Notes: generated by a model not told the origin, from the sequence alone. 64,000 nt of DNA from Paenibacillus_AR mesotrionivorans (GCF_046098205.1 NZ_JBJURJ010000017.1:1-64000); one strand, 5' to 3'; shown: positions 7,341-15,733, counted from the first letter of the stretch. A program made the numbers and translations.

Positions 7341-9215
7341 TTATCCTCTCAAGATGGCTTTGAACTTACAGGAATCGAAGCACAATCCGCACTTGATACA
7401 TACGGATGCATCCAGCAGATACGGCTCCTTCACCTTGCCGGAAATGGCATTCACCGGACATTTTCTGGCACAGAGGCTGCAGCCTTTGCACAGGTCGGGA
7501 TCGATGGAGTAAGTCAAAAGATCCTTGCAGACGCCGGAAGGACACTTGTGATCCACTACGTGAGCCAGATACTCATTGCGGAAGAACTTCAATGTGGAAA
7601 TAACCGGGTTAGGAGCGGTGCCGCCTAAAGCGCACAAGGATGCGTTCTTGATATTCTCGGAGAGGTCCTCAAGAATTTCCAGATCATCGGCTGTGCCTTT
7701 ACCTTGTGTGATGTTCTCCAGAATTTCCAGCAGACGTTTGGTGCCTACACGGCAGGGGGTACACTTGCCGCAGGATTCATCCCGGGTAAAGTCCAGATAG
7801 AAGCGGGCCACGTCCACCATACAGTTGTCTTCGTCCATGATAATCATGCCGCCGGAGCCCATCATGGAACCCAAACTGTTCAGATTATCAAAGTCAATGC
7901 TGCAATCCAGATGCTCTTCGGTCAAACATCCGCCCGAAGGTCCGCCGGTTTGGACTGCCTTGAATTTTTTGCCGTTGGGAATGCCGCCGCCGATTTCGAA
8001 GATAACCTCGCGCAGGGTGATGCCCATAGGAACCTCAACAAGACCGGTGTTGACAATTTTGCCGCCCAGAGCGAATACCTTGGTGCCCTTGGACTTTTCG
8101 GTGCCGATACTGGAATACCATTCGGCGCCCTTCAGAATAATCATCGGGATGTTGGCGTAGGTTTCCACGTTATTGATAACGGAAGGTTTCTTCCACAGAC
8201 CCTCTACCGCCGGGAACGGAGGCTTCGGATTGGGCATGCCGCGTTTGCCTTCGATGGAGTTCATCAGGGCCGTTTCTTCACCGCACACGAATGCGCCTGC
8301 GCCAAGACGGACTTCAATGTCAAAGTCAAAGCCGGTTCCAAACAAATCCTTGCCGAGCAAGCCGTGCTTCCGTGCTTCATGAATCGCTACGAACAGGCGT
8401 TGTACAGCAATGGGATATTCGGCACGAACATAGATAAAGCCTTGGTTGGCGCCGATGGCGTAACCGCCGATAGCCATAGCCTCCAGCACGCTGTGGGGGT
8501 CACCCTCCAGAATGGAGCGGTCCATAAATGCGCCAGGGTCGCCTTCGTCGGCGTTACAGATCATATACTTTTGTTCGTTGACCTGCTTGGCTGCAAATTC
8601 CCATTTCATCCCGGTGGAGAAGCCGCCGCCCCCACGGCCACGCAGGCCGGATTGCTTCATGGTGGCAATAACTTCCTCAGGCGTCATCGTTGCCAGCACC
8701 TTGTGCAGCGCTTTATAACCGTCACGGGCAATATATTCCTCAATCTTCTCGGGATCAATAACACCGCAGTTGCGAAGTGCGATCCGCATTTGCTTTTTGA
8801 AGAAGTTGACGTCGTTCAGCGGCTTGATGCTGCCGTCCTTCTCCAGAGCTTCCTTATACACCAGACGCTTCAGCACGTTGCCCTTCAGCAGATGCTCCTC
8901 CACCAGCTCGGGAACATCCTTGGTTTCCACACGGGCGTAGAAGGCGCCTTCGGGATATACGATCACAACCGGGCCCAGCTCACAGAGGCCGAAGCAGCCG
9001 GTACGGACGATTTCGATTTCATTCTCAATGCCGTGGTTCTTCAATTCCTGCTCAATCGCATGCAGAATCGGCATGGAGTCGGAAGAGGTACAGCCTGTGC
9101 CGCCGCAGATCATAACGCTCTTACGGGTAACGCTGGAACCGCCGTTTTCCTGACGCTGGACGACCCGGGCGATCGTATTGTCACGGATAAGCTCCAGTTC
9201 TTGAATGGATTTCAT
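7341..9215 (-). CDS. hydB: NADH-binding hydrogenase subunit HydB (NuoF-like flavoprotein)
   Basis: 624 residues, matching the HydB length of trimeric [FeFe]-hydrogenases. It has an N-terminal thioredoxin-like [2Fe-2S] domain (CGGTGC near 36-41, then CFGLC near 73-77). The NuoF core follows, with the FMN/NADH site (RGRGGGGFSTGMKW near 195 and AGAFVCGEETAL near 305) and the N3-type cluster motif ESCGKCTPCRVG near 480. A C-terminal pair of [4Fe-4S] motifs (CKGCSLCARKCP and CIKCGLCFDSCK) is added. It would take electrons from or give them to NADH and ferredoxin. Good ribosome site AAGGAGGG. The gene is packed 12 bases from hydC and 18 from hydA. Confidence 0.94.
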   Translation of the reverse strand: MKSIQELELIRDNTIARVVQRQENGGSSVTRKSVMICGGTGCTSSDSMPILHAIEQELKNHGIENEIEIVRTGCFGLCELGPVVIVYPEGAFYARVETKDVPELVEEHLLKGNVLKRLVYKEALEKDGSIKPLNDVNFFKKQMRIALRNCGVIDPEKIEEYIARDGYKALHKVLATMTPEEVIATMKQSGLRGRGGGGFSTGMKWEFAAKQVNEQKYMICNADEGDPGAFMDRSILEGDPHSVLEAMAIGGYAIGANQGFIYVRAEYPIAVQRLFVAIHEARKHGLLGKDLFGTGFDFDIEVRLGAGAFVCGEETALMNSIEGKRGMPNPKPPFPAVEGLWKKPSVINNVETYANIPMIILKGAEWYSSIGTEKSKGTKVFALGGKIVNTGLVEVPMGITLREVIFEIGGGIPNGKKFKAVQTGGPSGGCLTEEHLDCSIDFDNLNSLGSMMGSGGMIIMDEDNCMVDVARFYLDFTRDESCGKCTPCRVGTKRLLEILENITQGKGTADDLEILEDLSENIKNASLCALGGTAPNPVISTLKFFRNEYLAHVVDHKCPSGVCKDLLTYSIDPDLCKGCSLCARKCPVNAISGKVKEPYLLDASVCIKCGLCFDSCKFKAILRG

Positions 9216-9227
9216 ACGATTCCCTCC

Positions 9228-9722
9228 TTATTTGTAATCCTTGAGAATTTTTGGGACGTCAACAGCGGAAACCTTGCCGTATACCTTTTCACCGATGGTC
9301 AAAACAGGGGCAAGGCCGCAAGCCCCCAGACAGCGGGTAGCCTCCAGAGTGAACTTGCCGTCTTCAGTGGTTTTGTTAACCTCCACCTTGAGCTCCTTGG
9401 CGAAGGTATCCACGATGGCTTGGGCACCCTTAATGTAGCAGGCAGTCCCCATGCAGATGCGGATAATGTGCTCACCCTTCGGCTCCAGCGAGAAAAAGTG
9501 GTAAAAGGAAGCAACTCCGAAAATTTCGGAAAGCGGAATATTCAATTCCTCGGATACAATCTCCAGAACATGCTCCGGCAGGTAACCGTAGGAATCCTGC
9601 ACCTCATGCAGCACCGGGATCAAAGCGCCCTTCATAGGCTTGAAGGTTTCAATCGTCTGCCTGATTTTCTCTAACCGCTCGTCGGCAACCGCAGCACCGC
9701 CGCAACAGCATTTATCCTCCAT
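9228..9722 (-). CDS. hydC: [2Fe-2S] hydrogenase subunit HydC (NuoE-like)
   Basis: 164 residues, NuoE/HydC family. A helical N-terminal part is followed by a thioredoxin-like [2Fe-2S] domain with ligands in CMGTAC (near 91-96) and CLGAC (near 131-135). The start of the protein is unusually Cys-rich (MEDKCCCGG). It is the first gene of the hydCBA unit and has a strong TTAGGAGGATCG ribosome site. The small subunit would pass electrons within the HydABC trimer. The order hydC-hydB-hydA matches bifurcating hydrogenase operons of Thermotoga and clostridia. Confidence 0.93.
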   Translation of the reverse strand: MEDKCCCGGAAVADERLEKIRQTIETFKPMKGALIPVLHEVQDSYGYLPEHVLEIVSEELNIPLSEIFGVASFYHFFSLEPKGEHIIRICMGTACYIKGAQAIVDTFAKELKVEVNKTTEDGKFTLEATRCLGACGLAPVLTIGEKVYGKVSAVDVPKILKDYK

Positions 9723-9773
9723 AGTCGATCCTCCTAAATGTTATCTTCTAAGTAAGTCAACCCTAGTTTTGTT

Positions 9774-9803
9774 ATTGTAAGCGTATAGATAAGCCTGTGG
9801 TAA
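9774..9803 (-). promoter_or_regulatory. Possible hydCBA promoter
   Basis: Minus-strand TTACCA, an 18-base spacer, then TACAAT, about 50 bases upstream of the hydC start and downstream of the PFOR terminator. The -35 is only four of six matches. No Rex-like site was seen here. Confidence 0.35.
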
Positions 9804-9831
9804 AGCGGCCCTCTTCCCGCCTGTTGCAATG

Positions 9832-9880
9832 AAAACCCCACAGGGACCGGCCGCGGCAATCTCTTGCTGCCGGTCCCTGG
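9832..9880 (-). terminator. Terminator after the PFOR operon
   Basis: Perfect nine-base stem GGGACCGGC/GCCGGTCCC on the minus strand with a loop of about 17 bases, followed by TGTGGGGTTTTC. It separates the PFOR genes from hydCBA, so the latter probably needs its own promoter or read-through. Confidence 0.7.
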
Positions 9881-9895
9881 TTGGGGGGAATTGTT

Positions 9896-12184
9896 TTACA
9901 AGAGCGGATTTTCGTGCTTCGCCTTCAGGCGCTGCCATCTGCGCTCCACTTCAGTTTCGAACTCAGCCAGCAATTCCTCTTCCTTGGCCAGATGCTTGGA
10001 CTTGCCCATGGACTTCAGCCACTCCAACACCGGCACCTTGCTTCCCTTGGCTTCGGGATCATAGGTAATGTTGGTTACGCCGTTTTCGATCTCATACAGC
10101 GGGAAGAAGCAGGAGTCCACTGCAGTTTTGACGATCTTTTGTCCCAGGCGGTCTTCTGTCTTCCAGTTCAGCGGGCAAGTGATCAGAATCTTGCCGTAGG
10201 CGCAGCCCACATTCTGAGCGTACCAGTGAGCCTTGGCAGCCTTCTGGATCAGATCCATCGGGTAAGCCTCGGAGCCGGTGAAGACGTACGGAATGTTACA
10301 AGCGGCCATGATCTGCGGAGTATCCTTATGGTGGTAGCCCTTGCCCTTCTGCGCCTTGCCTACACCGGAGGTGGAGGTCATATGGCCCAGCGGTGTGGAA
10401 TAGGACAATTGGGAGCCGGTGTTCATGTAGCCTTCGTTGTCATACTCCAGCATAATCATCTTGTGATTCCGCAGTGCTGCACCGATGGCGGCGCCCATAC
10501 CGATGTCCATGCCGCCGTCGCCGGTCACCATAACAAAGGTAATGTCGTCGGAGATGTTCACTTCGCCGCGGCGCTTCAGCTCCAGGAAGCCTTCCACCAT
10601 ACCGGCAACGGTAGCACCGCCATTTTGGAACAGATTGTGCACGAAGGATTGCTTATGGGAAGTGTACGGATACGATGTGGTCACTACATAGGCACAACCG
10701 GTTTGGAACAGGGCTACGATATCGCCCTCGATGCCCTTGAAGAACAGCTCCAATGCAGGCAGTACGCCGCAGCCGGGGCATGCACCGTGTCCAGGTGCAA
10801 ACCGCTTCGGCTTCTTGGTCAGGCTGCGCAGAGGCGGAACCTTAGCCTTCACCTTACCGGTGGCTTCATCTACCGTAACCGAAATCAGGCCGGTATTGTA
10901 GGACTCTCCGTGCAAAGGCTCGATGACGATTTGCTCGGCAGCGTGGCCTTTGACACCCGGGTTATGACCGAAATAATCGAAGGGTTTCTCGGCATATCCT
11001 TTATTGGCGGCGTCGATGGCAAGCTTGAAGAATTCTTCTGCATCCTCACCATAGAAGTCCTTGCCGCCCAGGCCGAAAACCCGGCTCAGGATGATGGTCT
11101 TGTTGTCGGGGTCAATTTGCAAGGCGGAACGGACCTCGTGAGTCATATTGCCGCCTTGAGCTCCATAAGAGTCAGCGCGTTCGCCAACCAGGAGGGCCTT
11201 CACATTCTTCAAAGCCTTGCGGAGCTGCTCAGCCGGGAACGGACGGATGATGTTGGGACGAATTACCCCTGCCTTGATGCCTTGAGCACGGAGTTTATCC
11301 ACTACATCCTTGGCAGCTTCGCCGGCGGAATTGAGCAGGAACAATGCCACCTCGGCATCCTCCATACCGTACATGTCAAGAGTCGGATACTCGCGGCCGG
11401 ATAATGCGGCATATTCGGTTTGCAGCTGTTCGTATACCTCGCCAGCCTTATATAGTGCCTCGGATTGCTGGAAGTGGTTATTAATGAGGTCGTCGCCGTT
11501 CATATGCGCGCCGATGGAAACCGGGTTGCGCGGATCGCTTACATCAGCGAATTGAGTTGGGCGTTCCCCTACATAAGCCTGAACCACCTTGCGGTCCTTG
11601 AAGAGACTGACCTTTTTCTTTTGGTGAGAGGTGAAGAAGCCGTCATAAGCCACAATTACCGGCAGGCGGACTTCGGAGTGCTCAGCCAGGCGCAGCGCCA
11701 TGATGTTCATATCGTATACAGCCTGAGGTGTGGAGGCAGTCAGAACGATCCAGCCTGTGTTCAGGGTGTAGTACAAGTCGGAGTGGTCGCCGCGGATATC
11801 CAGCGGTCCGCTGACGGCACGGCACACCAGGTTCAGCACCATGGGGAAGCGGGTACCGGCTTGGTTCGGCAGCTGCTCCAGCATGTAAAGAAGACCTTGG
11901 GAGCTGGTTGCGTTCAGAACCCGTGCTCCGGCTACAGCAGCGCCGTAGCAGATACCGGCTGCGCCATGCTCGCCGTCACCTGCGATGAGCTGGATGTCAT
12001 GCTCTCCGCGGGTTTTCATTTGATCCAGATATTGGGCAACTTCAGTGGAAGGCGTAATCGGGAAATATCCCATAATATGATAATTGATTTGTGCGGCGGC
12101 AGTGGCCGCCATTTCGTTGCCGGACTCAAAGGTGGTAATCTGCTCGGCGGCAGAATGCTTCAGTTCATTCTCCAGAATAGCCAT
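9896..12184 (-). CDS. 2-oxoacid (pyruvate):ferredoxin oxidoreductase, fused alpha and beta subunits
   Basis: 762 residues. The first about 400 are the alpha part: domain I includes GYFPITPSTEVAQYL near 40, and RADSYGAQGG lies near 340. The rest is the beta part with GHGACPGCG near 475 (cluster ligands), the thiamine diphosphate motif GDGGMDIGMG...N near 565, and the later ligand cysteines in TGCAY and ITCPLNW. It would convert pyruvate (or another 2-oxoacid) and CoA to acyl-CoA and CO2, reducing ferredoxin. Substrate choice cannot be read with certainty, but co-location with a hydrogenase favours pyruvate. It starts three bases after the gamma-delta gene with GGGAGGAG as ribosome site. Confidence 0.92.
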   Translation of the reverse strand: MAILENELKHSAAEQITTFESGNEMAATAAAQINYHIMGYFPITPSTEVAQYLDQMKTRGEHDIQLIAGDGEHGAAGICYGAAVAGARVLNATSSQGLLYMLEQLPNQAGTRFPMVLNLVCRAVSGPLDIRGDHSDLYYTLNTGWIVLTASTPQAVYDMNIMALRLAEHSEVRLPVIVAYDGFFTSHQKKKVSLFKDRKVVQAYVGERPTQFADVSDPRNPVSIGAHMNGDDLINNHFQQSEALYKAGEVYEQLQTEYAALSGREYPTLDMYGMEDAEVALFLLNSAGEAAKDVVDKLRAQGIKAGVIRPNIIRPFPAEQLRKALKNVKALLVGERADSYGAQGGNMTHEVRSALQIDPDNKTIILSRVFGLGGKDFYGEDAEEFFKLAIDAANKGYAEKPFDYFGHNPGVKGHAAEQIVIEPLHGESYNTGLISVTVDEATGKVKAKVPPLRSLTKKPKRFAPGHGACPGCGVLPALELFFKGIEGDIVALFQTGCAYVVTTSYPYTSHKQSFVHNLFQNGGATVAGMVEGFLELKRRGEVNISDDITFVMVTGDGGMDIGMGAAIGAALRNHKMIMLEYDNEGYMNTGSQLSYSTPLGHMTSTSGVGKAQKGKGYHHKDTPQIMAACNIPYVFTGSEAYPMDLIQKAAKAHWYAQNVGCAYGKILITCPLNWKTEDRLGQKIVKTAVDSCFFPLYEIENGVTNITYDPEAKGSKVPVLEWLKSMGKSKHLAKEEELLAEFETEVERRWQRLKAKHENPLL

Positions 12185-12187
12185 TAC

Positions 12188-13198
12188 TCAAGCTCCTCCC
12201 AGTACGAAATTAAAACGGGATGGCACACGGTGCGCTTCGGCATAGCCTACTTCTTCACGGAGATCCTGCAGAGCACCTGTCGGGCAAGCATCCACACATT
12301 TCAGACAGCCCTTGCAATATTGGTAATCGATTCCCTTCAGAACCATTTGCATAATGCCGCGTTTGTTGGGCTCTTCCTCCCAAACGAAGCACATGTCGCC
12401 GCACACGACATCACATTGGGCGCAGCTGATGCACTTCTCGGCATTAAACTCGGGGATAAAGCCTTGCCGGGAGCCGCTCATGTCTTTCAGAACAGTATTG
12501 GCTTGAGCCAGAATCACACCGCCCAGAGGCTGGGACTCATAACCGTACACGGTGACGGCCCGCTTGAAGGCTTTGCCTACCGCATCTGCCGGAACCTCAT
12601 AGGTCTTGAACTTCACTTCATTGTAACCGCGGTCGAAGGTGCGGATGTTCGGCTCCACCAGATGGGGGTACTTCTTGCCGAACGTACTGCGGATGGTATT
12701 GCGCATGTCCTCCGGATCGAGGAAGTCGCAAATCCGGTACAAGGCGCCCAGCATGGACGTATTGACCTTGGTCTTCTCTTCTACGGCAATGCCCATGGCG
12801 TCAACAACAGCCAGTGTGCCGTATTCCAGCTTCAGATCCTTGCGAACTTCGTCAAAATCACGTGTGGAGTTCACCAGCACGATGCCGTCGGCAGGCAGAC
12901 CGCTTACGACGTTGACGGTTTTGTAGAGCTCCTCATGGAAAATACCGATAACATGCGGCACCTCAATGGGGCTATGGTCCCGAATCTCCACTTCCGGTTC
13001 CGTAAAACGGACGAAGGTTTTGATGGGCGAACCCTTCTTCTCGGAACCGTACGAGGAAAAGTTGGAGCCGTTAAGGCCCATTCCCAGTACTCCGGCTTCG
13101 GCGAGCATCTTGCCTGCAAGGTTGGCGCCAAGGCCGCCGATGGATTCGAGACGGATCTCAAAAAATCCAAGCTCATTTTTCTTAGGTAAGGTAGACAT
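12188..13198 (-). CDS. 2-oxoacid (pyruvate):ferredoxin oxidoreductase, fused gamma and delta subunits
   Basis: 336 residues. Residues about 10-200 are the gamma domain (RLESIGGLGANLAGKMLAEA near 16, then NGSNFSSYGSEKKGSP near 43). Residues 250-310 are a delta-type ferredoxin domain with two [4Fe-4S] motifs (CISCAQCDVVCGDMC and YCKGCLKCVDACP). It is the first gene of the two-gene PFOR operon and has AATAGGAGGG as ribosome site. The enzyme is therefore built from two polypeptides (gamma-delta plus alpha-beta) instead of the single long chain or four separate subunits more often seen. It lies downstream of a promoter region with Rex-like and Fur-like sites. Confidence 0.9.
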   Translation of the reverse strand: MSTLPKKNELGFFEIRLESIGGLGANLAGKMLAEAGVLGMGLNGSNFSSYGSEKKGSPIKTFVRFTEPEVEIRDHSPIEVPHVIGIFHEELYKTVNVVSGLPADGIVLVNSTRDFDEVRKDLKLEYGTLAVVDAMGIAVEEKTKVNTSMLGALYRICDFLDPEDMRNTIRSTFGKKYPHLVEPNIRTFDRGYNEVKFKTYEVPADAVGKAFKRAVTVYGYESQPLGGVILAQANTVLKDMSGSRQGFIPEFNAEKCISCAQCDVVCGDMCFVWEEEPNKRGIMQMVLKGIDYQYCKGCLKCVDACPTGALQDLREEVGYAEAHRVPSRFNFVLGGA

Positions 13199-13456
13199 CT
13201 GGTTCCCTCCTATTTATTAATAACAGCCGACAAGACCCGGATGTAAAAAAGGCTTGAATGAGATCGTCCGTCCGCTGGTATTGGAATGCGTTGCTGCGGC
13301 ATGCACTGTTTCATTATTCCGAATAGCTGTAATACCGCTTTCATAAGGGCATTAAGTACACAACCTTTAGCGGTGAGAGGCTTGAACATCGGTCAAAACA
13401 TCATCATTTCGACAAAAAGTCTACACAAATCTTCCACATTCCTGTTTTCAATTCCT

Positions 13457-13488
13457 ATTATAAGATCCAATAGTGAATCATTTCACAA
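13457..13488 (-). promoter_or_regulatory. PFOR promoter with overlapping Rex operator
   Basis: Minus-strand TTGTGAAATGATTCACTA (13471-13488) matches the Rex consensus TTGTGAA-N4-TTCACAA at 13 of 14 positions. A perfect TATAAT -10 (13457-13462) lies eight bases downstream, so the operator covers the expected -35 region, the classical place for repression. No good -35 hexamer is seen apart from the operator itself. The core also fits TGTGA-N6-TCACT, so an Fnr/Crp protein is the alternative binder. Confidence 0.7.
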
Positions 13489-13552
13489 GAAATTTGACAA
13501 TCTGTTGAACTGCCCCAAAAACCTGTTATATTGGTGAAAAATATATGGATTT

Positions 13553-13567
13553 AGAGAATCGTTCTCA
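13553..13567. promoter_or_regulatory. Fur-like box 2
   Basis: AGAGAATCGTTCTCA matches the 7-1-7 Fur consensus TGATAATNATTATCA at 10 of 14 defined positions and has a perfect GAGAA/TTCTC core. It covers the predicted start site of a minus-strand promoter whose -10 would be TATAAC at 13568-13573. Confidence 0.4.
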
Positions 13568-13593
13568 GTTATAATTGAATACTTTATGAATCC

Positions 13594-13608
13594 GGATAAT
13601 GATTCTCA
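13594..13608. promoter_or_regulatory. Fur-like box 1
   Basis: Minus-strand TGAGAATCATTATCC matches the Fur 7-1-7 consensus at 12 of 14 defined positions. It lies 41 bases from the second box, upstream of the same putative TATAAC promoter that reads toward the PFOR operon. Confidence 0.5.
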
Positions 13609-13674
13609 ATGATAACGCATTCATTTTTGGACATAAACTAGACACAAATTCATAATTTCGTTTTTCCGGATAAC

Positions 13675-13699
13675 AAAAAAGAACTCCAGATTGGAGTTC
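13675..13699 (-). terminator. Terminator distal to the MBL hydrolase gene
   Basis: Perfect eight-base stem GAACTCCA/TGGAGTTC with a three-base loop, followed on the minus strand by six T residues. The nearest upstream minus-strand gene ends at 13977, with a repeat array in between. Confidence 0.75.
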
Positions 13700-13731
13700 C
13701 TTTAGGCGCCGATGTTATTCGGACTGAGGAG

Positions 13732-13895
13732 CCGTTATTTTGCGAAAATACGCACTTCTGATGATTTCGCGGACACACGGTACGTTATTTCCCCGCCATC
13801 CCGTCCCAACTGGCTTTTTTCCGGTGTATAACGGATCCTGGGTCCGTCCAGCTAAAAAAGCAGTGTTTTAGCGCTAATTAACGGATCCTGGGTCC
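13732..13895. repeat. Short-period intergenic repeat array (about 50 bases)
   Basis: The 17-mer TAACGGATCCTGGGTCC occurs at 13829-13845 and 13879-13895, exactly 50 bases apart, and CGTTATTT occurs at 13733-13740 and 13783-13790, again 50 apart. Each copy carries part of a TAACGGA/TCCG palindrome. The array sits between the MBL gene stop and its terminator, the same arrangement as the array at 31326-31512. No coding potential is seen in the rest of 13199-13976 apart from the regulatory sites listed. Confidence 0.55.
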
Positions 13896-13976
13896 CGCTT
13901 GGGTAACCGGGTGGGTCAACCGCACCTGCAGGCCGACTCTTCCGGTTCAACTTTACGTAAGACGCAGCCTCTTTTC

Positions 13977-14756
13977 CTACAAGAAAAGCTCAAGGCCGCT
14001 CCAAGCAAGCCTGATTCCCTCCGGCAGCTCCGGCAGGTTGTTCAAATCAATATCATGAGACATATGGGTGAACCAGGTTTCCTCCGGCGCCAGCTCTGCC
14101 ACCAGCTCGCAGGCCTCTTCCATATCGTAAACCGACCGGGTATGGAACTCCGCTTCTTCCTTATAAAAGCTGGTGCCCAGAATCAGCAGCTGCAACTCCT
14201 GCATATGCCGCTTCTCGGCCTCTCCTAATGCTATGGAGTCGGGACAATACACCCAGGCGATATCCCCCTGCTGGAACCGATAGGCATAGGAATAGCCGTT
14301 TTTACCGTGGTTGACCCTAAACGGAGTAACGCTCCACCCTAACATCTCCATCCCGGATTCCACCTCCACAAAACGGAGCCTGCCCTCCACCCAGGGGAAC
14401 TGGCGTCTGATGATGGCCAACACCTCTTGCGGTGCATACAGGTCAGGCTGCACGTCTGTCCACCGGCATAAATCCGCCAGCTCCGGAAGTCCTCCGATAT
14501 GATCGAAGTGGGCATGGGTGATCAGAACATTGCCTACCATCCGCTGGCCACGTGCCTCCATCTGCCCCCGCCAATCGGGACCGCAGTCCACCAACAGCTC
14601 CTCTGACCCTCTCCGCAACAGAATAGAGGAACGCAATCTTCTATTATGGCCGGTGGTCCGAGCCTCACTGCAAACCCCACAGCTGCAATAGACCCGAGGC
14701 ACTCCCATGGAATCCCCCGTACCCAAAAACCGAATGGATGTTTTGACATTGTGCAT
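13977..14756 (-). CDS. MBL-fold metallohydrolase, PhnP-like
   Basis: 259 residues. The metallo-beta-lactamase metal motif THAHFDHIGG is present near residue 85, and an N-terminal GTGDSMGVPRVYCSCGVC segment resembles the structural zinc-binding insertion of PhnP-type phosphodiesterases. A conserved HxxHD-like region (THMSHD) lies near the C-terminus. A phosphodiesterase acting on small cyclic phosphates or nucleotides is the likely class, but the substrate is unknown and no phosphonate genes adjoin it. The start is the ATG preceded by TTGGAGG at seven bases. The longer reading adds 11 residues without a ribosome site. Confidence 0.85.
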   Translation of the reverse strand: MHNVKTSIRFLGTGDSMGVPRVYCSCGVCSEARTTGHNRRLRSSILLRRGSEELLVDCGPDWRGQMEARGQRMVGNVLITHAHFDHIGGLPELADLCRWTDVQPDLYAPQEVLAIIRRQFPWVEGRLRFVEVESGMEMLGWSVTPFRVNHGKNGYSYAYRFQQGDIAWVYCPDSIALGEAEKRHMQELQLLILGTSFYKEEAEFHTRSVYDMEEACELVAELAPEETWFTHMSHDIDLNNLPELPEGIRLAWSGLELFL

Positions 14757-14843
14757 GATGCAACCTCCAAGGATGGCAAACGTCCGCAACCGTCAGCCAG
14801 TCCATGCCACAATGGCAACGAAGCCAATGAAGGCGTTCGCAGG

Positions 14844-14872
14844 CTGACGAACAGTTGTGTTTACGTTATAAT
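14844..14872 (+). promoter_or_regulatory. Promoter of the Cof phosphatase gene
   Basis: CTGACG, a 17-base spacer, then a perfect TATAAT, 50 bases upstream of the start codon, in the divergent region between the MBL gene and the HAD gene. Confidence 0.6.
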
Positions 14873-14921
14873 GAATCGGTAGACCAGAGAGTCAGAGAAA
14901 CCTGCTAAGGAGTGTTTTCCC

Positions 14922-15725
14922 ATGTACAAGCTGATTGCTGTTGATTTGGATGATACTTTATTGAACGATCAATTGGATATTACGGAAGGAACCCGCAGCG
15001 CCATCTATGCCGCCATGGAGCGGGGCGCTGTGTTTACCATTGCTACAGGACGGATGTTCGCCTCCGCCCGCAAGATTGCCGCCAAGCTGGGGCTGGAGGT
15101 GCCGCTGATTACTTATCAGGGAGCCCTGGTGAAGCATGCCTCCGACGGAACGGTCATCTATGAGCGGAACGTTCCGCCCGAGGTCGTCCGTTATGTATTC
15201 GAGTACGCTGCGAAGAACGGCCTTCATCTTCAGGCTTATCACAACGATACCTTGTTGGCCAAGGAAGAAAATGAACGGTTGAAAGGCTACGCCAAGCTGA
15301 ACAATATTGCGTATGAAATCGAACCTGACTTCGACCGGCTGGCCGAAAAAACCGCCCCCAAGCTATTGATGATCGATGAACCGGAGGTTCTGGACCGCGT
15401 GCTGGTGGAGCTGAAGGCGGCCGTCGGCGACAAGGCGCATATCACCAAGTCCAAACCCCACTTTCTGGAGATCATGCATCCGGAAGGAACCAAGGGCCAT
15501 GCGTTGACCCGTTTGGCGGAGCACTACGGCATCAAGCAGGAGGAAACCATCGGGATCGGCGACAGCTGGAACGATCATGAGCTGGTGGAGCAAGCCGGGT
15601 TGGGTGTGGCGATGGAAAATGCTGTTGACTCATTAAAGCAGGTGGCAGACTATGTGACGCGGAGCAATAATGACGAAGGCGTACGCCATGTTATCGAAAA
15701 GTTCGTGCTGGAAGACCAAAATTAA
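14922..15725 (+). CDS. Cof-type HAD-IIB phosphatase
   Basis: 267 residues. HAD motif I is DLDDTLL (residues 8-14), motif II is the T of ATGR near 40, and motif IV is GIGDSWND near 205, with the cap domain between motifs II and III as in the IIB (Cof) subclass. Such enzymes dephosphorylate sugar phosphates, FMN or related metabolites with broad specificity, so the substrate is not predictable here. Ribosome site AAGGAGTG, seven bases from ATG. Monocistronic, with its own promoter at 14844. Confidence 0.92.
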   Translation: MYKLIAVDLDDTLLNDQLDITEGTRSAIYAAMERGAVFTIATGRMFASARKIAAKLGLEVPLITYQGALVKHASDGTVIYERNVPPEVVRYVFEYAAKNGLHLQAYHNDTLLAKEENERLKGYAKLNNIAYEIEPDFDRLAEKTAPKLLMIDEPEVLDRVLVELKAAVGDKAHITKSKPHFLEIMHPEGTKGHALTRLAEHYGIKQEETIGIGDSWNDHELVEQAGLGVAMENAVDSLKQVADYVTRSNNDEGVRHVIEKFVLEDQN

Positions 15726-15733
15726 CTGGTGGC

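Noticed and set aside
5586..9674. Long plus-strand open frames (656 and 680 codons) opposite the hydrogenase genes
   Set aside because: They are antisense shadows caused by GC-rich third positions of hydA, hydB and hydC; the minus-strand proteins carry all expected motifs.
9741..9938. 65-codon minus-strand frame between PFOR and hydC
   Set aside because: It covers the PFOR terminator and the likely hyd promoter; no ribosome site.
13504..13531. Plus-strand TTGAAC-16-TATATT, possible Fur-controlled small RNA promoter
   Set aside because: No plus-strand terminator with a U-run or gene follows; evidence for a transcript is too weak.
13286..13537. 83-codon plus-strand frame upstream of PFOR
   Set aside because: Low-complexity frame across the Rex-type promoter region, no ribosome site, no recognisable domain.
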